Notes: generated by a model not told the origin, from the letters alone. A stretch of 64,000 nt of DNA from Virgibacillus_F necropolis_A (GCF_044793635.1 NZ_CP084992.1:3410001-3474000), one strand, 5' to 3'; shown: positions 15,692-23,955, counted from the stretch's first letter. Numbers and translations are program-made.

Positions 15692-16852
15692 ATGGAGATA
15701 CAAAAGAAGGCAAATTTAAGTGTTGGTTGGGTAACTTTGTTTCTAATGGGTACTGACTTATTTGTGGTGTCGCCGTTATTACCGTTCATTTCGGAAGCAT
15801 ATAAGGTTAGTCCAGAGAAGACTGGATGGATGGTAACTGTTTTTGCGGTTACCTATGCTTTTTCGGCTCCATTCTTTGGTTGGCTCTCAGATAAAAAGGG
15901 ACGGAGAACAATTATTACGTTTGGTTTATTAGTGTTCGCTATCTCTAACGTACTAACTGCTTTTGCTCCTACATTTATATGGCTAATTGTTAGCCGTATT
16001 ATAGCTGGTTTGTCCGTTGCTTCAATCACTCCGTTGATATACGCAATCATTGGAGATATTGCGCCACCAAATCGAAGAGGAACATGGCTTTCGATTGTTG
16101 TTTCGGGACACTTAACGGCTCTTTGGGCAGGAGCACCTTTCGGTATGGTATTAGAGTATTTTCTTGGTTGGCGTTCAGTATTTGTTGTAATGGCGATTAT
16201 AGGAACCATATTGGCGGCAGTGAATTTCAAAACATGGGAATCTATTCCTAAAAGTGATTTAACAAAAAATCTATTAGAAGGAAATCTGCTAAGAATACTT
16301 GGTTCCGTAAGTGTTACCACCATTTGGGCAATTTCTATGTATGCCCTTTATGTTTATTTAGGTGCAGCTCTTTACTCCGAAAATAGATTCTCATCATCAG
16401 AAATCGCATTAGCTGTTACTTTTTATGGTGTCGGTGCTGTTTTAGGAAGTCTTACAAGTGGGAAATTAACAGATAAGTTCGGAGAAAGGAAGGTTTCGAA
16501 GGTTACTCTAATTTTCTTAACTTTAATACTCGTTTGTTTAGGAATATTTTTTTCATCTGGTGATTGGGTTTATTTTCTTCTGTTTATATGGGCTTTGGTT
16601 GGGTACGCAGGATTTACATCATACCAAGCACGATTAGTGGTGGAATATCCAAAAGAGCGAGGGATTGTTATGGCCTGGAATAATACGGCTCTGTATATTG
16701 GCATCACCATTGGTTCAATGATTGGAGGCTATGTCATATCTAATTGGGGATATTCTTTACTCCCATATTTTTGTAGTATTGCAGCAGTTGCTAGCTTTGT
16801 GTTTAGTACTCAAAAGGTGAAGAATCAAAAAAAGAATCAGCTTTTTCAGTAG
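15692..16852 (+). CDS. MFS transporter
   Basis: 386 residues, 12 predicted membrane helices. The MFS loop motif is GWLSDKKGRRTI between helices 2 and 3, with GKLTDKFGERKV as its repeat in the second half. The beginning (LFLMGTDLFVVSPLLPFI) fits the drug/arabinose-type efflux group (DHA1). The substrate is unknown. I start at ATG 15692 after GGGGGATG; a longer frame from 15653 lacks a ribosome binding site. Confidence 0.85.
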   Translation: MEIQKKANLSVGWVTLFLMGTDLFVVSPLLPFISEAYKVSPEKTGWMVTVFAVTYAFSAPFFGWLSDKKGRRTIITFGLLVFAISNVLTAFAPTFIWLIVSRIIAGLSVASITPLIYAIIGDIAPPNRRGTWLSIVVSGHLTALWAGAPFGMVLEYFLGWRSVFVVMAIIGTILAAVNFKTWESIPKSDLTKNLLEGNLLRILGSVSVTTIWAISMYALYVYLGAALYSENRFSSSEIALAVTFYGVGAVLGSLTSGKLTDKFGERKVSKVTLIFLTLILVCLGIFFSSGDWVYFLLFIWALVGYAGFTSYQARLVVEYPKERGIVMAWNNTALYIGITIGSMIGGYVISNWGYSLLPYFCSIAAVASFVFSTQKVKNQKKNQLFQ

Positions 16853-16954
16853 ATAATTGACCTCAGAACAAGATTTTTTGTTTTGTATCAGGTGCTGCTT
16901 TAATGGAAGATCCCTTTTAGATTTTAAACAATCGTTTCCTAATATCGATTCAAG

Positions 16955-17022
16955 AAAAGTGCGCGCTTCTCTAATAAAGAATTGCGCTGATATCGCATAT
17001 TAGGGCCAGATAATTGAACAAC
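16955..17022 (+). repeat. Dispersed repeat, copy
   Basis: AAAGTGCGCGCTTCTCTAATAAAGAATTGCGC, then TTAGGGCCAGATAATTGAACAAC. The rest of the gap to 17329 holds no recognised feature apart from AT-rich promoter-like DNA. Confidence 0.65.
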
Positions 17023-17329
17023 ACCTTTTGTATTTCGCAATTGAAATTTGAGCCATTTCGCAATTATTTTTAACCACCTTAAAATTAGAGGGATTCACAA
17101 ACTTGGAGAATAAATTTTTTATTACTGCGTAGGATTGTCATGGAGCTTCTATGCTATATTGATTTATATGTGAAGGCATAAATAAAAATACAAATCTACA
17201 GGACGAAAAGAGGCGATAATTACTGTATTAACCATCTTCGTTACTTTTTTCAATTATCCTGAACATACGAATGTTTCTCTCATATAATATAAAAAATTAT
17301 TTTTGACATTTTCTACGAGAGGATAAATT

Positions 17330-18172
17330 ATGTTCCCTTATAAAGAAAAGGAAACCTACACAGTTTACCATGGAACCAATTTATTTGCCGCAAAAGTCAT
17401 TCAATATCATAGTATAAGACTCGATGTACAAAGACAGCTTACCGATTTTGGTAAGGGTTTTTATGTTACATTCAATCTTTCACAGGCAAAAAGCTGGGGA
17501 CAGGTCAGAGCGCGACATTCACAGGTTTCCGTGAAGATTTTGCAGAAATTAGGAATCAGTAAAGCTCAGTACTTTCATCATCCGGATACAAGAACACCGG
17601 CTTATATAGCATTTCACCTTAACTTAAAAAAATTAAAATATTTGCATGGAATGCTATTTCCTTTACCCCATGAGCCTGAATGGCATCATTATGAACGGTT
17701 ATGGAAAGAGTTTGTTCAATCATGCCGCAATGGAAAAAAGCATTCATACGATTATGTTTACGGTGCCGTTGGTAGCGGTCATATAACGAATCCCAATCTA
17801 ATAAAATTCTCTTCCATGAAAGAACAATTGTCGTTGAATACGCCAAAAGCAATTGACTGCTTAATGGATACACAAGTTATGACTTTTAAACCCGGGAACA
17901 AAGTATTAACCAACCCCTTTCATGAGCCAATAAATAATGTATGGCGCACGAACAAAGAGACATTATTTTTGTCCGAAATACGCGAAAAAGTCATGACCAT
18001 TGGTCGTTTAAGTCGAAAAGAAGCGGATCAAATAGTTAATAGATCCCATTTTATCCCCAGCTTTACCCCCATTATGATGCATGAACCGCCTTCCTATTGG
18101 GCATTTTCCATTTTGTATGGTTCAAGTGAGTTATGGCACGAGAATTATGAATTAAACCGAGGGCGTATATGA
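17330..18172 (+). CDS. DUF3990 protein, ADP-ribosyltransferase-like
   Basis: 280 residues. The N-terminal 60 residues carry the DUF3990 signature: YHGTNLFAAKVI, then DFGKGFYVTFNLSQAKSW. That pattern (His/Thr in the first strand, GKGFY, later Gln) belongs to the ADP-ribosyltransferase-like fold. The C-terminal 100 residues are unfamiliar. No signal peptide is seen. Known relatives are scattered and sometimes toxins; activity here is inferred only. ATG 17330 follows GAGAGGAT. It converges on a zeta-toxin-like kinase with 12 bases between the stops. Confidence 0.7.
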   Translation: MFPYKEKETYTVYHGTNLFAAKVIQYHSIRLDVQRQLTDFGKGFYVTFNLSQAKSWGQVRARHSQVSVKILQKLGISKAQYFHHPDTRTPAYIAFHLNLKKLKYLHGMLFPLPHEPEWHHYERLWKEFVQSCRNGKKHSYDYVYGAVGSGHITNPNLIKFSSMKEQLSLNTPKAIDCLMDTQVMTFKPGNKVLTNPFHEPINNVWRTNKETLFLSEIREKVMTIGRLSRKEADQIVNRSHFIPSFTPIMMHEPPSYWAFSILYGSSELWHENYELNRGRI

Positions 18173-18184
18173 GGATGTTCAAAA

Positions 18185-18994
18185 TCATTTTATTCCGCCC
18201 TTTTTTAAAAACTCATCATATAGTTTGGCGTGCACGTAATCATTGGAAGCAATAAGTTTTAACTTGGTTTCGTTATTGTATACGTGATAACTATCAGCTG
18301 AATCCTTTATCGCTAAAAACGTTCTTGGCACAAGTTTATGGGTGTTCTCAATGATGTGGGCAGGAATTGTTCTCCCCGTATGTTTCGCCCGTTTTTTGGT
18401 GCGTTTTTTGGCCTCTTTTAAAGGAACATCTACAACATGGACGTGAACCTCATAATCGTACCGATGTAGTTTGTCGATGATTTTCTTACACTTATGGGTT
18501 TTTGCCAACGTCGATTCATAAATTAAGTCTTTCTGTTCTTTAATCAATCGTTTCAACAACAAATCACTAATATCACGGGATTCTTTATGAACCAAGGCGG
18601 CAGCATAAGTGGGATGAGTATTTTTCAGTGAGTCATATTCTGGAATGTATTCCTTGATATGATCAGGATCAACTGTTACCGCAAAAATGCTCTTTATAAC
18701 GAGTTCTTTTTCAACGATGTTTTCTCGTAACATTGTTTTTCCTGTGCCACTTCCCCCTCCAATTAAAATGGCTGTCGGCTCCATTTTGCTCATTGAGTTT
18801 TTGTTTTTTTTAATGATATCGTTAAGGATTTCCATATGCAATTGCTGACGTTCCTTGGTGTATTGATCCCCTAAGGAATAGATACTCTTTGTCTCCTCTA
18901 GCTTTTTCCTTTTTTTCTTTCCTGCCGATCGTCTTTTCCAACCAATGATCGATTTTTTACTATGCCAGATCTCTTTTTTGAAAAGTTTCCCCAC
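18185..18994 (-). CDS. Zeta-toxin-family P-loop kinase
   Basis: A 269-residue protein: a very basic N-terminus (KKRKK), then the Walker A motif GGGSGTGKT near 79-87, TVDPDHIKEYIPEY, and an Arg/Lys-rich lid (KKRTKKRAKHTGRT). This fits the zeta-toxin family, which phosphorylates UDP-N-acetylglucosamine or other small molecules. No epsilon antitoxin gene is adjacent. I start at GTG 18994 because AAGGTGGTGATC is the ribosome binding site; the longer frame would put that site inside the gene. It converges on the DUF3990 gene. Confidence 0.75.
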   Translation of the reverse strand: MGKLFKKEIWHSKKSIIGWKRRSAGKKKRKKLEETKSIYSLGDQYTKERQQLHMEILNDIIKKNKNSMSKMEPTAILIGGGSGTGKTMLRENIVEKELVIKSIFAVTVDPDHIKEYIPEYDSLKNTHPTYAAALVHKESRDISDLLLKRLIKEQKDLIYESTLAKTHKCKKIIDKLHRYDYEVHVHVVDVPLKEAKKRTKKRAKHTGRTIPAHIIENTHKLVPRTFLAIKDSADSYHVYNNETKLKLIASNDYVHAKLYDEFLKKGGIK

Positions 18995-19018
18995 AACGAT
19001 CACCACCTTGTGATAACA

Positions 19019-19159
19019 TATGCTGAATTTTCAAATTACGTTGCCGTGGTTACAGTGAAAGAGTGGCTGGAAGGTGTACCTAAACTTGAAATACCCCGAC
19101 AGTCTTGGGTTGTGTTTAATGCAACTGAAGAAATGTCAGATGTATTTAACTACATGTGA
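19019..19159 (+). pseudogene. C-terminal relic of a GyrI-like effector-binding domain
   Basis: The open stretch reads AEFSNYVAVVTVKEWLEGV, then KLEIPRQSWVVFNATEEM and SDVFNYM before stop. This matches the end of AraC-type or GyrI-like effector domains (IPxxxWVVFxAxGPM). No N-terminal part or ribosome binding site is seen, so it is a fragment, overlapping the 5' region of the zeta-like gene. Confidence 0.6.
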
Positions 19160-19267
19160 GCGAGTTGAACTGCACCCCAAAAGAATTAGTGTATTGAAGT
19201 TAATAATATCACTTTTTTGTTATTAAACTAAAAACACGTTATCTTAAGAACCTTGATTTGACTATGC

Positions 19268-19340
19268 AGTAATCGGGCGCGATCCTTGAATAAGGATGGG
19301 CGTCATTTCTTATGAAACGGGCCATTTAATTGAATAACTC
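19268..19340 (+). repeat. Dispersed repeat, near-consensus copy
   Basis: AATCGGGCGCGATCCTTGAATAAGGATGGGCGTC, then ATGAAACGGGCCATTTAATTGAATAAC. The stem uses ATCCTT/AAGGAT in place of TTTCC/GGAAA, a compensated change. Confidence 0.9.
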
Positions 19341-19357
19341 ATTTAAAAATAAATGGA

Positions 19358-19379
19358 TATTTATGTTAAAATAGATGTA
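19358..19379 (+). promoter_or_regulatory. Promoter-like module after the repeat
   Basis: TATTTATGTTAAAATAGAT has an extended -10 (TG-N-TAAAAT) and is nearly identical to 37425-37444, again just 3' of a repeat copy. Confidence 0.45.
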
Positions 19380-19473
19380 GATTGTGAAGGAATATACCTG
19401 TGTATTAAGGGTTATATCAGTAGAGGGATTTTTAAACAAAAAAATCGAAGTAATTAGCTTGGGGGATTTATCA

Positions 19474-19662
19474 ATGAGAAAGAGTAGACGGTATATAGTA
19501 CCTTTCATATTTTTAGGTTCCATATTTGTTTCTGGTGGAATGTTATTAAAAGACGCTTTTGAATATTCACCAACCGTTGGATGGTTTGGAGGATTTGTTT
19601 TCTTTTTACTTGCTTCATATTTAGCTACAAAAGCTAACAGAGATAGTAAAGAGTCAACTTAA
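19474..19662 (+). CDS. Small two-helix membrane protein
   Basis: 62 residues: a basic start (RKSRRY), two hydrophobic segments (about 7-26 and 38-52), then a charged tail (TKANRDSKEST). ATG 19474 follows TGGGGGATTT. The family is not recognised. It is followed 53 bases later by another small membrane protein. Confidence 0.55.
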   Translation: MRKSRRYIVPFIFLGSIFVSGGMLLKDAFEYSPTVGWFGGFVFFLLASYLATKANRDSKEST

Positions 19663-19715
19663 TGCCTTTGATCAACTGTGGAGGACCTAATTTTATTTTT
19701 GAGGGGGAGATGCTG

Positions 19716-19937
19716 GTGAAAATACTTAGAATAACTTCGGCGATTGTTGTAGTAGCCTTATCCAGTTATGGTTTGATAACTGGTACAACTGGAATAATAT
19801 TACCTTATGTTTTGTTGTTAATGGGGCTAATGCTTCTTGTTGTGGGAGGTACCGAGTTTCAAAAACGAAAACCAACTGCTTTTACAATATTTCTTGCTGC
19901 TGGATTTAGTCTTTTCGTTGGAATTTACACCTTATAA
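19716..19937 (+). CDS. DUF3953-like small membrane protein
   Basis: 73 residues with three hydrophobic segments and the pattern KILRITSAIVVVALSSYGLI, then GGTEFQKRKP, as in the DUF3953 family of Bacillus membrane proteins of unknown function. I choose GTG 19716, 7 bases after GAGGGGGA. It probably shares a transcript with the upstream small gene. Confidence 0.6.
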   Translation: MKILRITSAIVVVALSSYGLITGTTGIILPYVLLLMGLMLLVVGGTEFQKRKPTAFTIFLAAGFSLFVGIYTL

Positions 19938-20005
19938 AGCAATCGGGCGCTTTCGCGGAATAAAGAAAGCGCCTACTATTGCTTTCTAAGGCCATATTGA
20001 GAATA
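19935..20005 (+). repeat. Dispersed repeat, copy
   Basis: CAATCGGGCGCTTTCGCGGAATAAAGAAAGCGCC forms a GGCGCTTTC/GAAAGCGCC stem; then CTAAGGCCATATTGAGAATA. It could end the small-gene transcript. Confidence 0.85.
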
Positions 20006-20081
20006 TTGCGTTGGCGATAAGAAAACAGAATGAGTAACGTTAGGAAATTAATGTTATTTACACTTTGCTACGGGGGTACTT

Positions 20082-20738
20082 ATGAAAACTCACTATTATT
20101 TAGGCTGGTTTAGCAATTTTTTTCCAGAGAATCTGGGCAAGGTTTTACAGGAGGATATAACTGATAGAAAATCGCTTGTTATGATTAGCTCGAATCCATT
20201 TTTTTATGAAGATGATGGTGCTACTGAACGCTCGTGGCTTGACCAGGCCGGCATTATGTTTGATGAATATCATTTAATTAATTATCGCGTACAGAAGGAA
20301 GATGCCCAAACGTTAATTCAAAATGCTTCAGTCATTTTCCTGTTGGGTGGAAATATTCTTAAACAAAATGGTTTTTTGATGGAATATGAATTGTCGGATT
20401 TGATTAAAAAAAGCAGAGCCGTTGTGATGGGAGCAAGCGCTGGTGCGATCAATATGTCCGCTAAATGGTTATGCTCGAAAAACTTTGGAGATGAAGTTGA
20501 AATAAGCTCTGTTTACGACGGAATCGGCCTTGACGATTTTTCCGTCCTGTCTCATTTTGATCTTGAAAATAACATTGCGCTGGTTCAAAGCGAACTGTCT
20601 CCCTTATCGGAAGAAATGAATATTTATGCGTCGAACAAAGATTGCGCTGTACGCGTAAAGGGAGACAAAATCGACATTTTTGGCAATGTATATTTAATTT
20701 CCCACTCAAAGATTCAGAAATTGGATGAGACGCTCTAG
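20082..20738 (+). CDS. Peptidase S51 / dipeptidase E-like protein
   Basis: 218 residues of the type 1 glutamine amidotransferase-like fold used by S51 peptidases. FLLGGNILKQ is followed by the nucleophile elbow VMGASAGAINMS (Ser near 117). Relatives cleave Asp-X dipeptides or cyanophycin fragments; specificity is not clear here. It is cytosolic. ATG 20082 follows TACGGGGGTA. Confidence 0.75.
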   Translation: MKTHYYLGWFSNFFPENLGKVLQEDITDRKSLVMISSNPFFYEDDGATERSWLDQAGIMFDEYHLINYRVQKEDAQTLIQNASVIFLLGGNILKQNGFLMEYELSDLIKKSRAVVMGASAGAINMSAKWLCSKNFGDEVEISSVYDGIGLDDFSVLSHFDLENNIALVQSELSPLSEEMNIYASNKDCAVRVKGDKIDIFGNVYLISHSKIQKLDETL

Positions 20739-20743
20739 TTGTG

Positions 20744-20893
20744 GTGAGTGGCTATGGCTTTAATACCTATAATCGGGTAAAGGTTGAAGATTGGTCTGCT
20801 CTTATTGACACCATGGGCGCTAAGGTGTTCATCACAGCATTTCTTCTCATCGTTACTATTACTCTAAATGTAATTACTCTCGCTGTGTATTGA
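20744..20893 (+). CDS. Small one-helix protein or gene remnant
   Basis: A 49-codon frame begins with a possible GTG at 20744, five bases after the S51 stop, and encodes a polar part (YNRVKVEDWSALIDTMG) plus one membrane helix (VFITAFLLIVTITLNVITL). No good ribosome binding site is seen. It could be coupled to the S51 gene or be the tail of a lost membrane protein. Confidence 0.35.
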   Translation: MSGYGFNTYNRVKVEDWSALIDTMGAKVFITAFLLIVTITLNVITLAVY

Positions 20894-20920
20894 AATAGAA
20901 CGGTAAAGCAGGAAGATTGT

Positions 20921-20979
20921 GAAAGGCGGGCGCACTAATTTAATAAGAGGTCGTCCTCCTGAAAAGGGTCATTTTGTTT
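20921..20979 (+). repeat. Dispersed repeat, copy
   Basis: GGCGGGCGCACTAATTTAATAAGAGG, then GAAAAGGGTCATTTTGTTTATGAATA. An in-frame ATG for the GNAT gene falls in this 3' end. Confidence 0.7.
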
Positions 20980-21033
20980 ATGAATAGTATTAACCTTGGG
21001 AATGCCGATATAAAGAAGTTAGGAGCTGTTTTT

Positions 21034-21516
21034 GTGAGCACTTTAAATCAGACAGTAGAATTACAACAGTATAAACCAGAGTTCATAAAGATCTTAAAGG
21101 GATTCAAGTTGCCCGATGAAAAGGCACAATATACTGCTTTTCCAACCGATATACTAGAAAACTTAATTGACGGTCAATATCCAATTGTAATTTTAAGCAA
21201 CAATGAACCAATTGGTTTTTTCTTATTACATTCAACTGACAGGGTAAAGGAATATACAGATAATCCGAACGCCTTGTTATTAACTGCACTGTCAATAAAC
21301 CATTCTAAGCAAGGAAAGGGGCTTGCAAAAAAAGGAATGAGTCTACTTAATAATTTTGTTAATCAGGAATTCCCCGAATTTAACGAGATCATATTAGCAG
21401 TTAATCATAAAAATATCCCAGCTCAAAAGCTATATGAAAAAGTTGGATTCAGTGATACTGGTAGAAGGAAAACGGGTAAGATAGGAGAGCAATTAATTTT
21501 TAATACTTTTATCTAG
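21034..21516 (+). CDS. GNAT-family N-acetyltransferase
   Basis: About 160 residues of a Gcn5-related acetyltransferase: LSINHSKQGKGLAKKGM is the acetyl-CoA loop (QGKGLA) and PAQKLYEKVGFSDTGRR is the typical C-terminal motif. The acceptor is unknown. I start at GTG 21034, with AGGAG 8 bases upstream. A longer frame from ATG 20980 begins inside the repeat and has no ribosome binding site. Confidence 0.8.
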   Translation: MSTLNQTVELQQYKPEFIKILKGFKLPDEKAQYTAFPTDILENLIDGQYPIVILSNNEPIGFFLLHSTDRVKEYTDNPNALLLTALSINHSKQGKGLAKKGMSLLNNFVNQEFPEFNEIILAVNHKNIPAQKLYEKVGFSDTGRRKTGKIGEQLIFNTFI

Positions 21517-21559
21517 TTTAACTGAATTGGCTGTGTTAGAAGATATTATAAAAAATATA

Positions 21560-21628
21560 CCGCATCGGGCGCAAATCCAGAATAAAGGATAGCGCCCAAA
21601 GTCATATTATTGGACCAATTTGCTGTAT
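21560..21628 (+). repeat. Dispersed repeat, copy
   Basis: GCATCGGGCGCAAATCCAGAATAAAGGATAGCGCCC, then TATTATTGGACCAATTTGCTG with a mutated 3' box. Confidence 0.75.
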
Positions 21629-21643
21629 AAGGGAGAGAACAAT

Positions 21644-22114
21644 ATGGAAGTAGTATATTTTGCAGGTGGATGTTTATGGGGAGTACAAGCTTTTATAAAA
21701 ACTTTACCTGGGGTTAAGTTTACAGAAGCGGGAAGAGCTAATGGAACAAGTCATACACTTGAGGGTGATTATGATGGGTACACGGAATGTGTAAAAACAG
21801 GATTTGATACGACGGTTGTAACAATCAGGGAATTAATGGGATATTTATTTGAAATCATTGATCCACACAGTTTGAATAAACAAGGACAGGATGTTGGCGA
21901 GAAATACAGAACAGGAGTATATAGTGAAAAGCCAGAACACTTAAAAGAGGCGAAGGCATTTCTTGGTGAGAGAAATGATTATGACCTTATAGTTGTTGAA
22001 GTATTACCTCTTACAAACTATGTGAGAAGTGCAGAAGAACATCAAGATAGGTTAGATAGATGTCCGAATGATTATTGTCATATTCCAGAAGAAATATTAA
22101 GTAGATATAAGTAA
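21644..22114 (+). CDS. msrA: Peptide methionine sulfoxide reductase MsrA-like
   Basis: 156 residues of the MsrA family. The catalytic motif reads GGCLWG (Cys10) where most MsrA have GCFWG. Further family features are SHTLEGDYDGY and the two C-terminal Cys in RCPNDYCHIP, candidate recycling residues. MsrA reduces methionine-S-sulfoxide in oxidised proteins. The start is ATG 21644 after GGGAGAG. The Phe-to-Leu change makes the substrate less certain. Confidence 0.85.
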   Translation: MEVVYFAGGCLWGVQAFIKTLPGVKFTEAGRANGTSHTLEGDYDGYTECVKTGFDTTVVTIRELMGYLFEIIDPHSLNKQGQDVGEKYRTGVYSEKPEHLKEAKAFLGERNDYDLIVVEVLPLTNYVRSAEEHQDRLDRCPNDYCHIPEEILSRYK

Positions 22115-22205
22115 GGAAGAATATTAAAAGATGGTTTATGGACTCTATAGTTTTTAGAAGTGCTTTACTATTATAATAAGGGGAACAGAATCGTTTAATC
22201 ATTTT

Positions 22206-22218
22206 CAACAATCGGGCG
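22206..22218 (+). repeat. Repeat fragment at the intron junction
   Basis: CAATCGGGCGC only, running directly into group II intron-like sequence. The intron fragment may have landed in, or recombined with, a repeat copy. Confidence 0.5.
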
Positions 22219-22576
22219 CGCGCGACAAGTTCCGCTATAAACGCTTTGAAGCGTGAACATGCGGGGAATTTAACATAAATTCCAACTTTACAACGGAGGA
22301 TGGGAATGAAGGAACCATGTTTCCTGAAACCATCCTGTCAACAAATCCTGCATGCGTCAAGGCTGACAGGCTTTGGGGTATGATGCACAGGTGATTCGGC
22401 AGAACAAAGGCTGGAGCCATTCCAAAGGAAAAGGTAACCAACGGATATGCCGCACGGCTGAAAAACTAGATATGGTGAGAATGTTCTCACGAAAGGGAAC
22501 TGACAATACTTCCGAATGTACGGGTCTAAAGATTGAACATAGGGAAACTTATGGGTCATCCATAGGATATGACTTA
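22214..22576 (+). mobile_element. 5' ribozyme fragment of a group II intron
   Basis: The stretch has the look of the domain I-III region of bacterial group II introns: GCGCGACAAGTTCCGC near the start, ATGCACAGGTGATTCGGCAG, GCCGCACGGCTGAAAAACTAG, GAGAATGTTCTCACGAAAGG, and CTAAAGATTGAACATAGGG near the end. No reverse transcriptase/maturase frame or domain V/VI follows. It is a truncated, immobile relic. Identification is by resemblance to remembered intron sequences. Confidence 0.65.
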
Positions 22577-22577
22577 T

Positions 22578-22622
22578 TCAAAAAGGCATTTATCAAGTGA
22601 TTAACTTGGTAAACGCCTTTTG
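22578..22622. terminator. Hairpin after the intron fragment
   Basis: AAAAAGGCATTTATCAAG and CTTGGTAAACGCCTTTT form a long imperfect stem; it could end a transcript on either strand. Confidence 0.5.
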
Positions 22623-22779
22623 AAATGTCCGGTGTCTTAGAAGAAAGAAATATCAAAAAGTAATGATGTGTTCCCTCTACCAACTAAAATTCAAACAAAG
22701 GAATTTTTAACAGGAAAATTGAATATGTAATAAGAGTAGCATTTCACAAGGCTTGTCCAGAAAAACTACTTCTAATATC

Positions 22780-22866
22780 TTATTTACCCGTTCCACCTTT
22801 GTCGAATGTATCATGGATAATGTCTATAACATCTTCTTTGTCATTATGATTAATCAATTTTATCAT
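22780..22866 (-). other. 28-codon minus-strand ORF, doubtful
   Basis: From ATG 22866 the peptide is acidic/His-containing (IKLINHNDKEDVIDIIHDTF) and ends DKGGTGK. AAGG lies immediately before the ATG, too close for a normal ribosome binding site. It diverges from the HTH gene at 22909. It may be a small regulator, a gene end, or chance. Confidence 0.25.
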
Positions 22867-22908
22867 CCTTTCAACTATAACCATTTCCAAAAGTGAGGTA
22901 ATTTATAC

Positions 22909-23331
22909 ATGAAAAAGATAACGATTGAACTAAGCGAAGAGGCATATGATCAACTAAAGGAAATAACAGATCTGGAAAATTTGATTAACCGACATCGGGA
23001 TAAAAATAGACGTGATAATTATAAAATTGAGGAATTTGTAATTGGTTGTATTGTGGATAAAATAGAACAAATAAAACATTTTGAATTAGTTAACCCATTC
23101 ATAGAAAATAATGCTCAACCTGTTATTAAGAATCGATTTAAAGAAATTGCTAAAGATAAAAATATTTATATAAAAGATATTGCTGATCAATTGAACATGC
23201 TGTCGCCAAATATAAGTAAAATATTTAACAATGCCTCCCAACCACGATTAGAGCTATTCATTAAAATCTGGATTGTGCTTGGCTGCCCACCATTACATAA
23301 ATGTATTTACCTGGAAGAAGATGAAGGTTAG
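22909..23331 (+). CDS. Helix-turn-helix protein with RHH-like N-terminus
   Basis: 140 residues. The first 15 (KKITIELSEEAYDQLKEI) look like a ribbon-helix-helix strand and helix. The C-terminal half (AKDKNIYIKDIADQLNMLS, then PNISKIFNN) is an XRE-type HTH. Such two-part regulators are often near mobile or toxin loci, and a holin-like toxin lies 160 bases downstream; no direct link is shown. ATG 22909 follows AAGTGAGGTAA. Confidence 0.7.
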   Translation: MKKITIELSEEAYDQLKEITDLENLINRHRDKNRRDNYKIEEFVIGCIVDKIEQIKHFELVNPFIENNAQPVIKNRFKEIAKDKNIYIKDIADQLNMLSPNISKIFNNASQPRLELFIKIWIVLGCPPLHKCIYLEEDEG

Positions 23332-23356
23332 AAACTTTGTCTTCTTTTTTTTGCGT
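23316..23356 (+). terminator. Terminator of the HTH gene
   Basis: GAAGATGAAGGTT and AACTTTGTCTTC pair, followed by TTTTTTTT, overlapping the end of the coding region. Confidence 0.7.
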
Positions 23357-23490
23357 TTTTTTAAATAAATGTAATAGGACAAGTGTTCCCGCCCATATCA
23401 TTAAATATAATAAACTTAATAAAAATGTATCAATAACATTATGAAGACTTTTTAACGGAATGATGACCCTTAGAAAGGGGGTGATCCGGG

Positions 23491-23571
23491 ATGACAGTAT
23501 TTGAAACGCTTGTTCTCATGATTTCATTTGGAACATTAATGGTTGCAGTATTGTCAGACCATAAAAAATAA
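23491..23571 (+). CDS. Holin-like type I toxin peptide (Hol_Tox type)
   Basis: 26 residues: MTVFETLVLM, then ISFGTLMVAV, then LSDHKK. This is a near-textbook member of the putative holin-like toxin family. Ribosome binding site AAGGGGGTGATC at 23475-23486. A hairpin AACCACCT/AGGTGGTT follows immediately (23570-23602) and a second hairpin with T-run at 23613-23666. The minus strand of this 3' region has the features of an antisense antitoxin RNA and resembles the RNA at 40.6 kb. Confidence 0.85.
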   Translation: MTVFETLVLMISFGTLMVAVLSDHKK

Positions 23572-23607
23572 CCACCTGGCTCTGACAAGCAAGTAGGTGG
23601 TTATTTT
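23570..23607. terminator. Hairpin after the 23.5 kb toxin
   Basis: AACCACCT, loop, AGGTGGTT, then ATTTTT. It probably ends either strand's RNA. Confidence 0.7.
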
Positions 23608-23612
23608 TCAGT

Positions 23613-23666
23613 GACCTTGAATATTTAGCTGATCGTTGGTGTATCAGCACCAGCGGTCTCTTTTTA
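23613..23666. ncRNA. Predicted toxin 3' end / antisense antitoxin region
   Basis: The + strand carries a TTGGTG/CACCAG hairpin ending GGTCTCTTTTT. The minus strand reads GGTGCTGATACACCA then CAGCTAA, shared with the RNA at 40617. In type I loci the antitoxin RNA overlaps the toxin mRNA 3' end in just this way; the exact ends are unknown. Confidence 0.45.
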
Positions 23667-23783
23667 GTTTATGCAACGTGCTCTAGTTATATTATATACA
23701 AAAATTATGAGATTGAAACCAATTGATAAATTATTTCTAGTTTGTTTTGACATTCCGCCGTTTATTAAGTTTGCAAACTATTC

Positions 23784-23903
23784 CTATTCTGCTACCTCGA
23801 AATCTTTTTCGTTCTCATAATGGTGGGTGAGCCGATAGGTTTTGTGAAAATCAGCTTTTAGGTAAATGTTATTTTCTTGAGAAGCTTGCCGCACGGGTAT
23901 ACC
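23784..23903 (-). pseudogene. C-terminal tail of an unrecognised protein
   Basis: A 39-codon minus frame without start: GIPVRQASQENNIYLKADF and onward to YENEKDFEVAE, then stop. It is protein-like, but I cannot name the family. The rest of the gap 23332-24130 is the toxin locus, a palindrome and a peptidase relic. Confidence 0.35.
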
Positions 23904-23932
23904 ACCTTATTGATTGAATTCAGCTTAAATAA

Positions 23933-23955
23933 TAGGGACAGGGCGCCTGTCCCTA
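23933..23955. repeat. GGGACAGG palindrome
   Basis: TAGGGACAGG-GCGCC-TGTCCCTA: a compact inverted repeat of unknown role. Confidence 0.5.

Noticed and set aside
22235..22600. Three 60-75 codon frames in the intron fragment
   Set aside because: The DNA is better explained as a structured group II ribozyme; none resembles a maturase.
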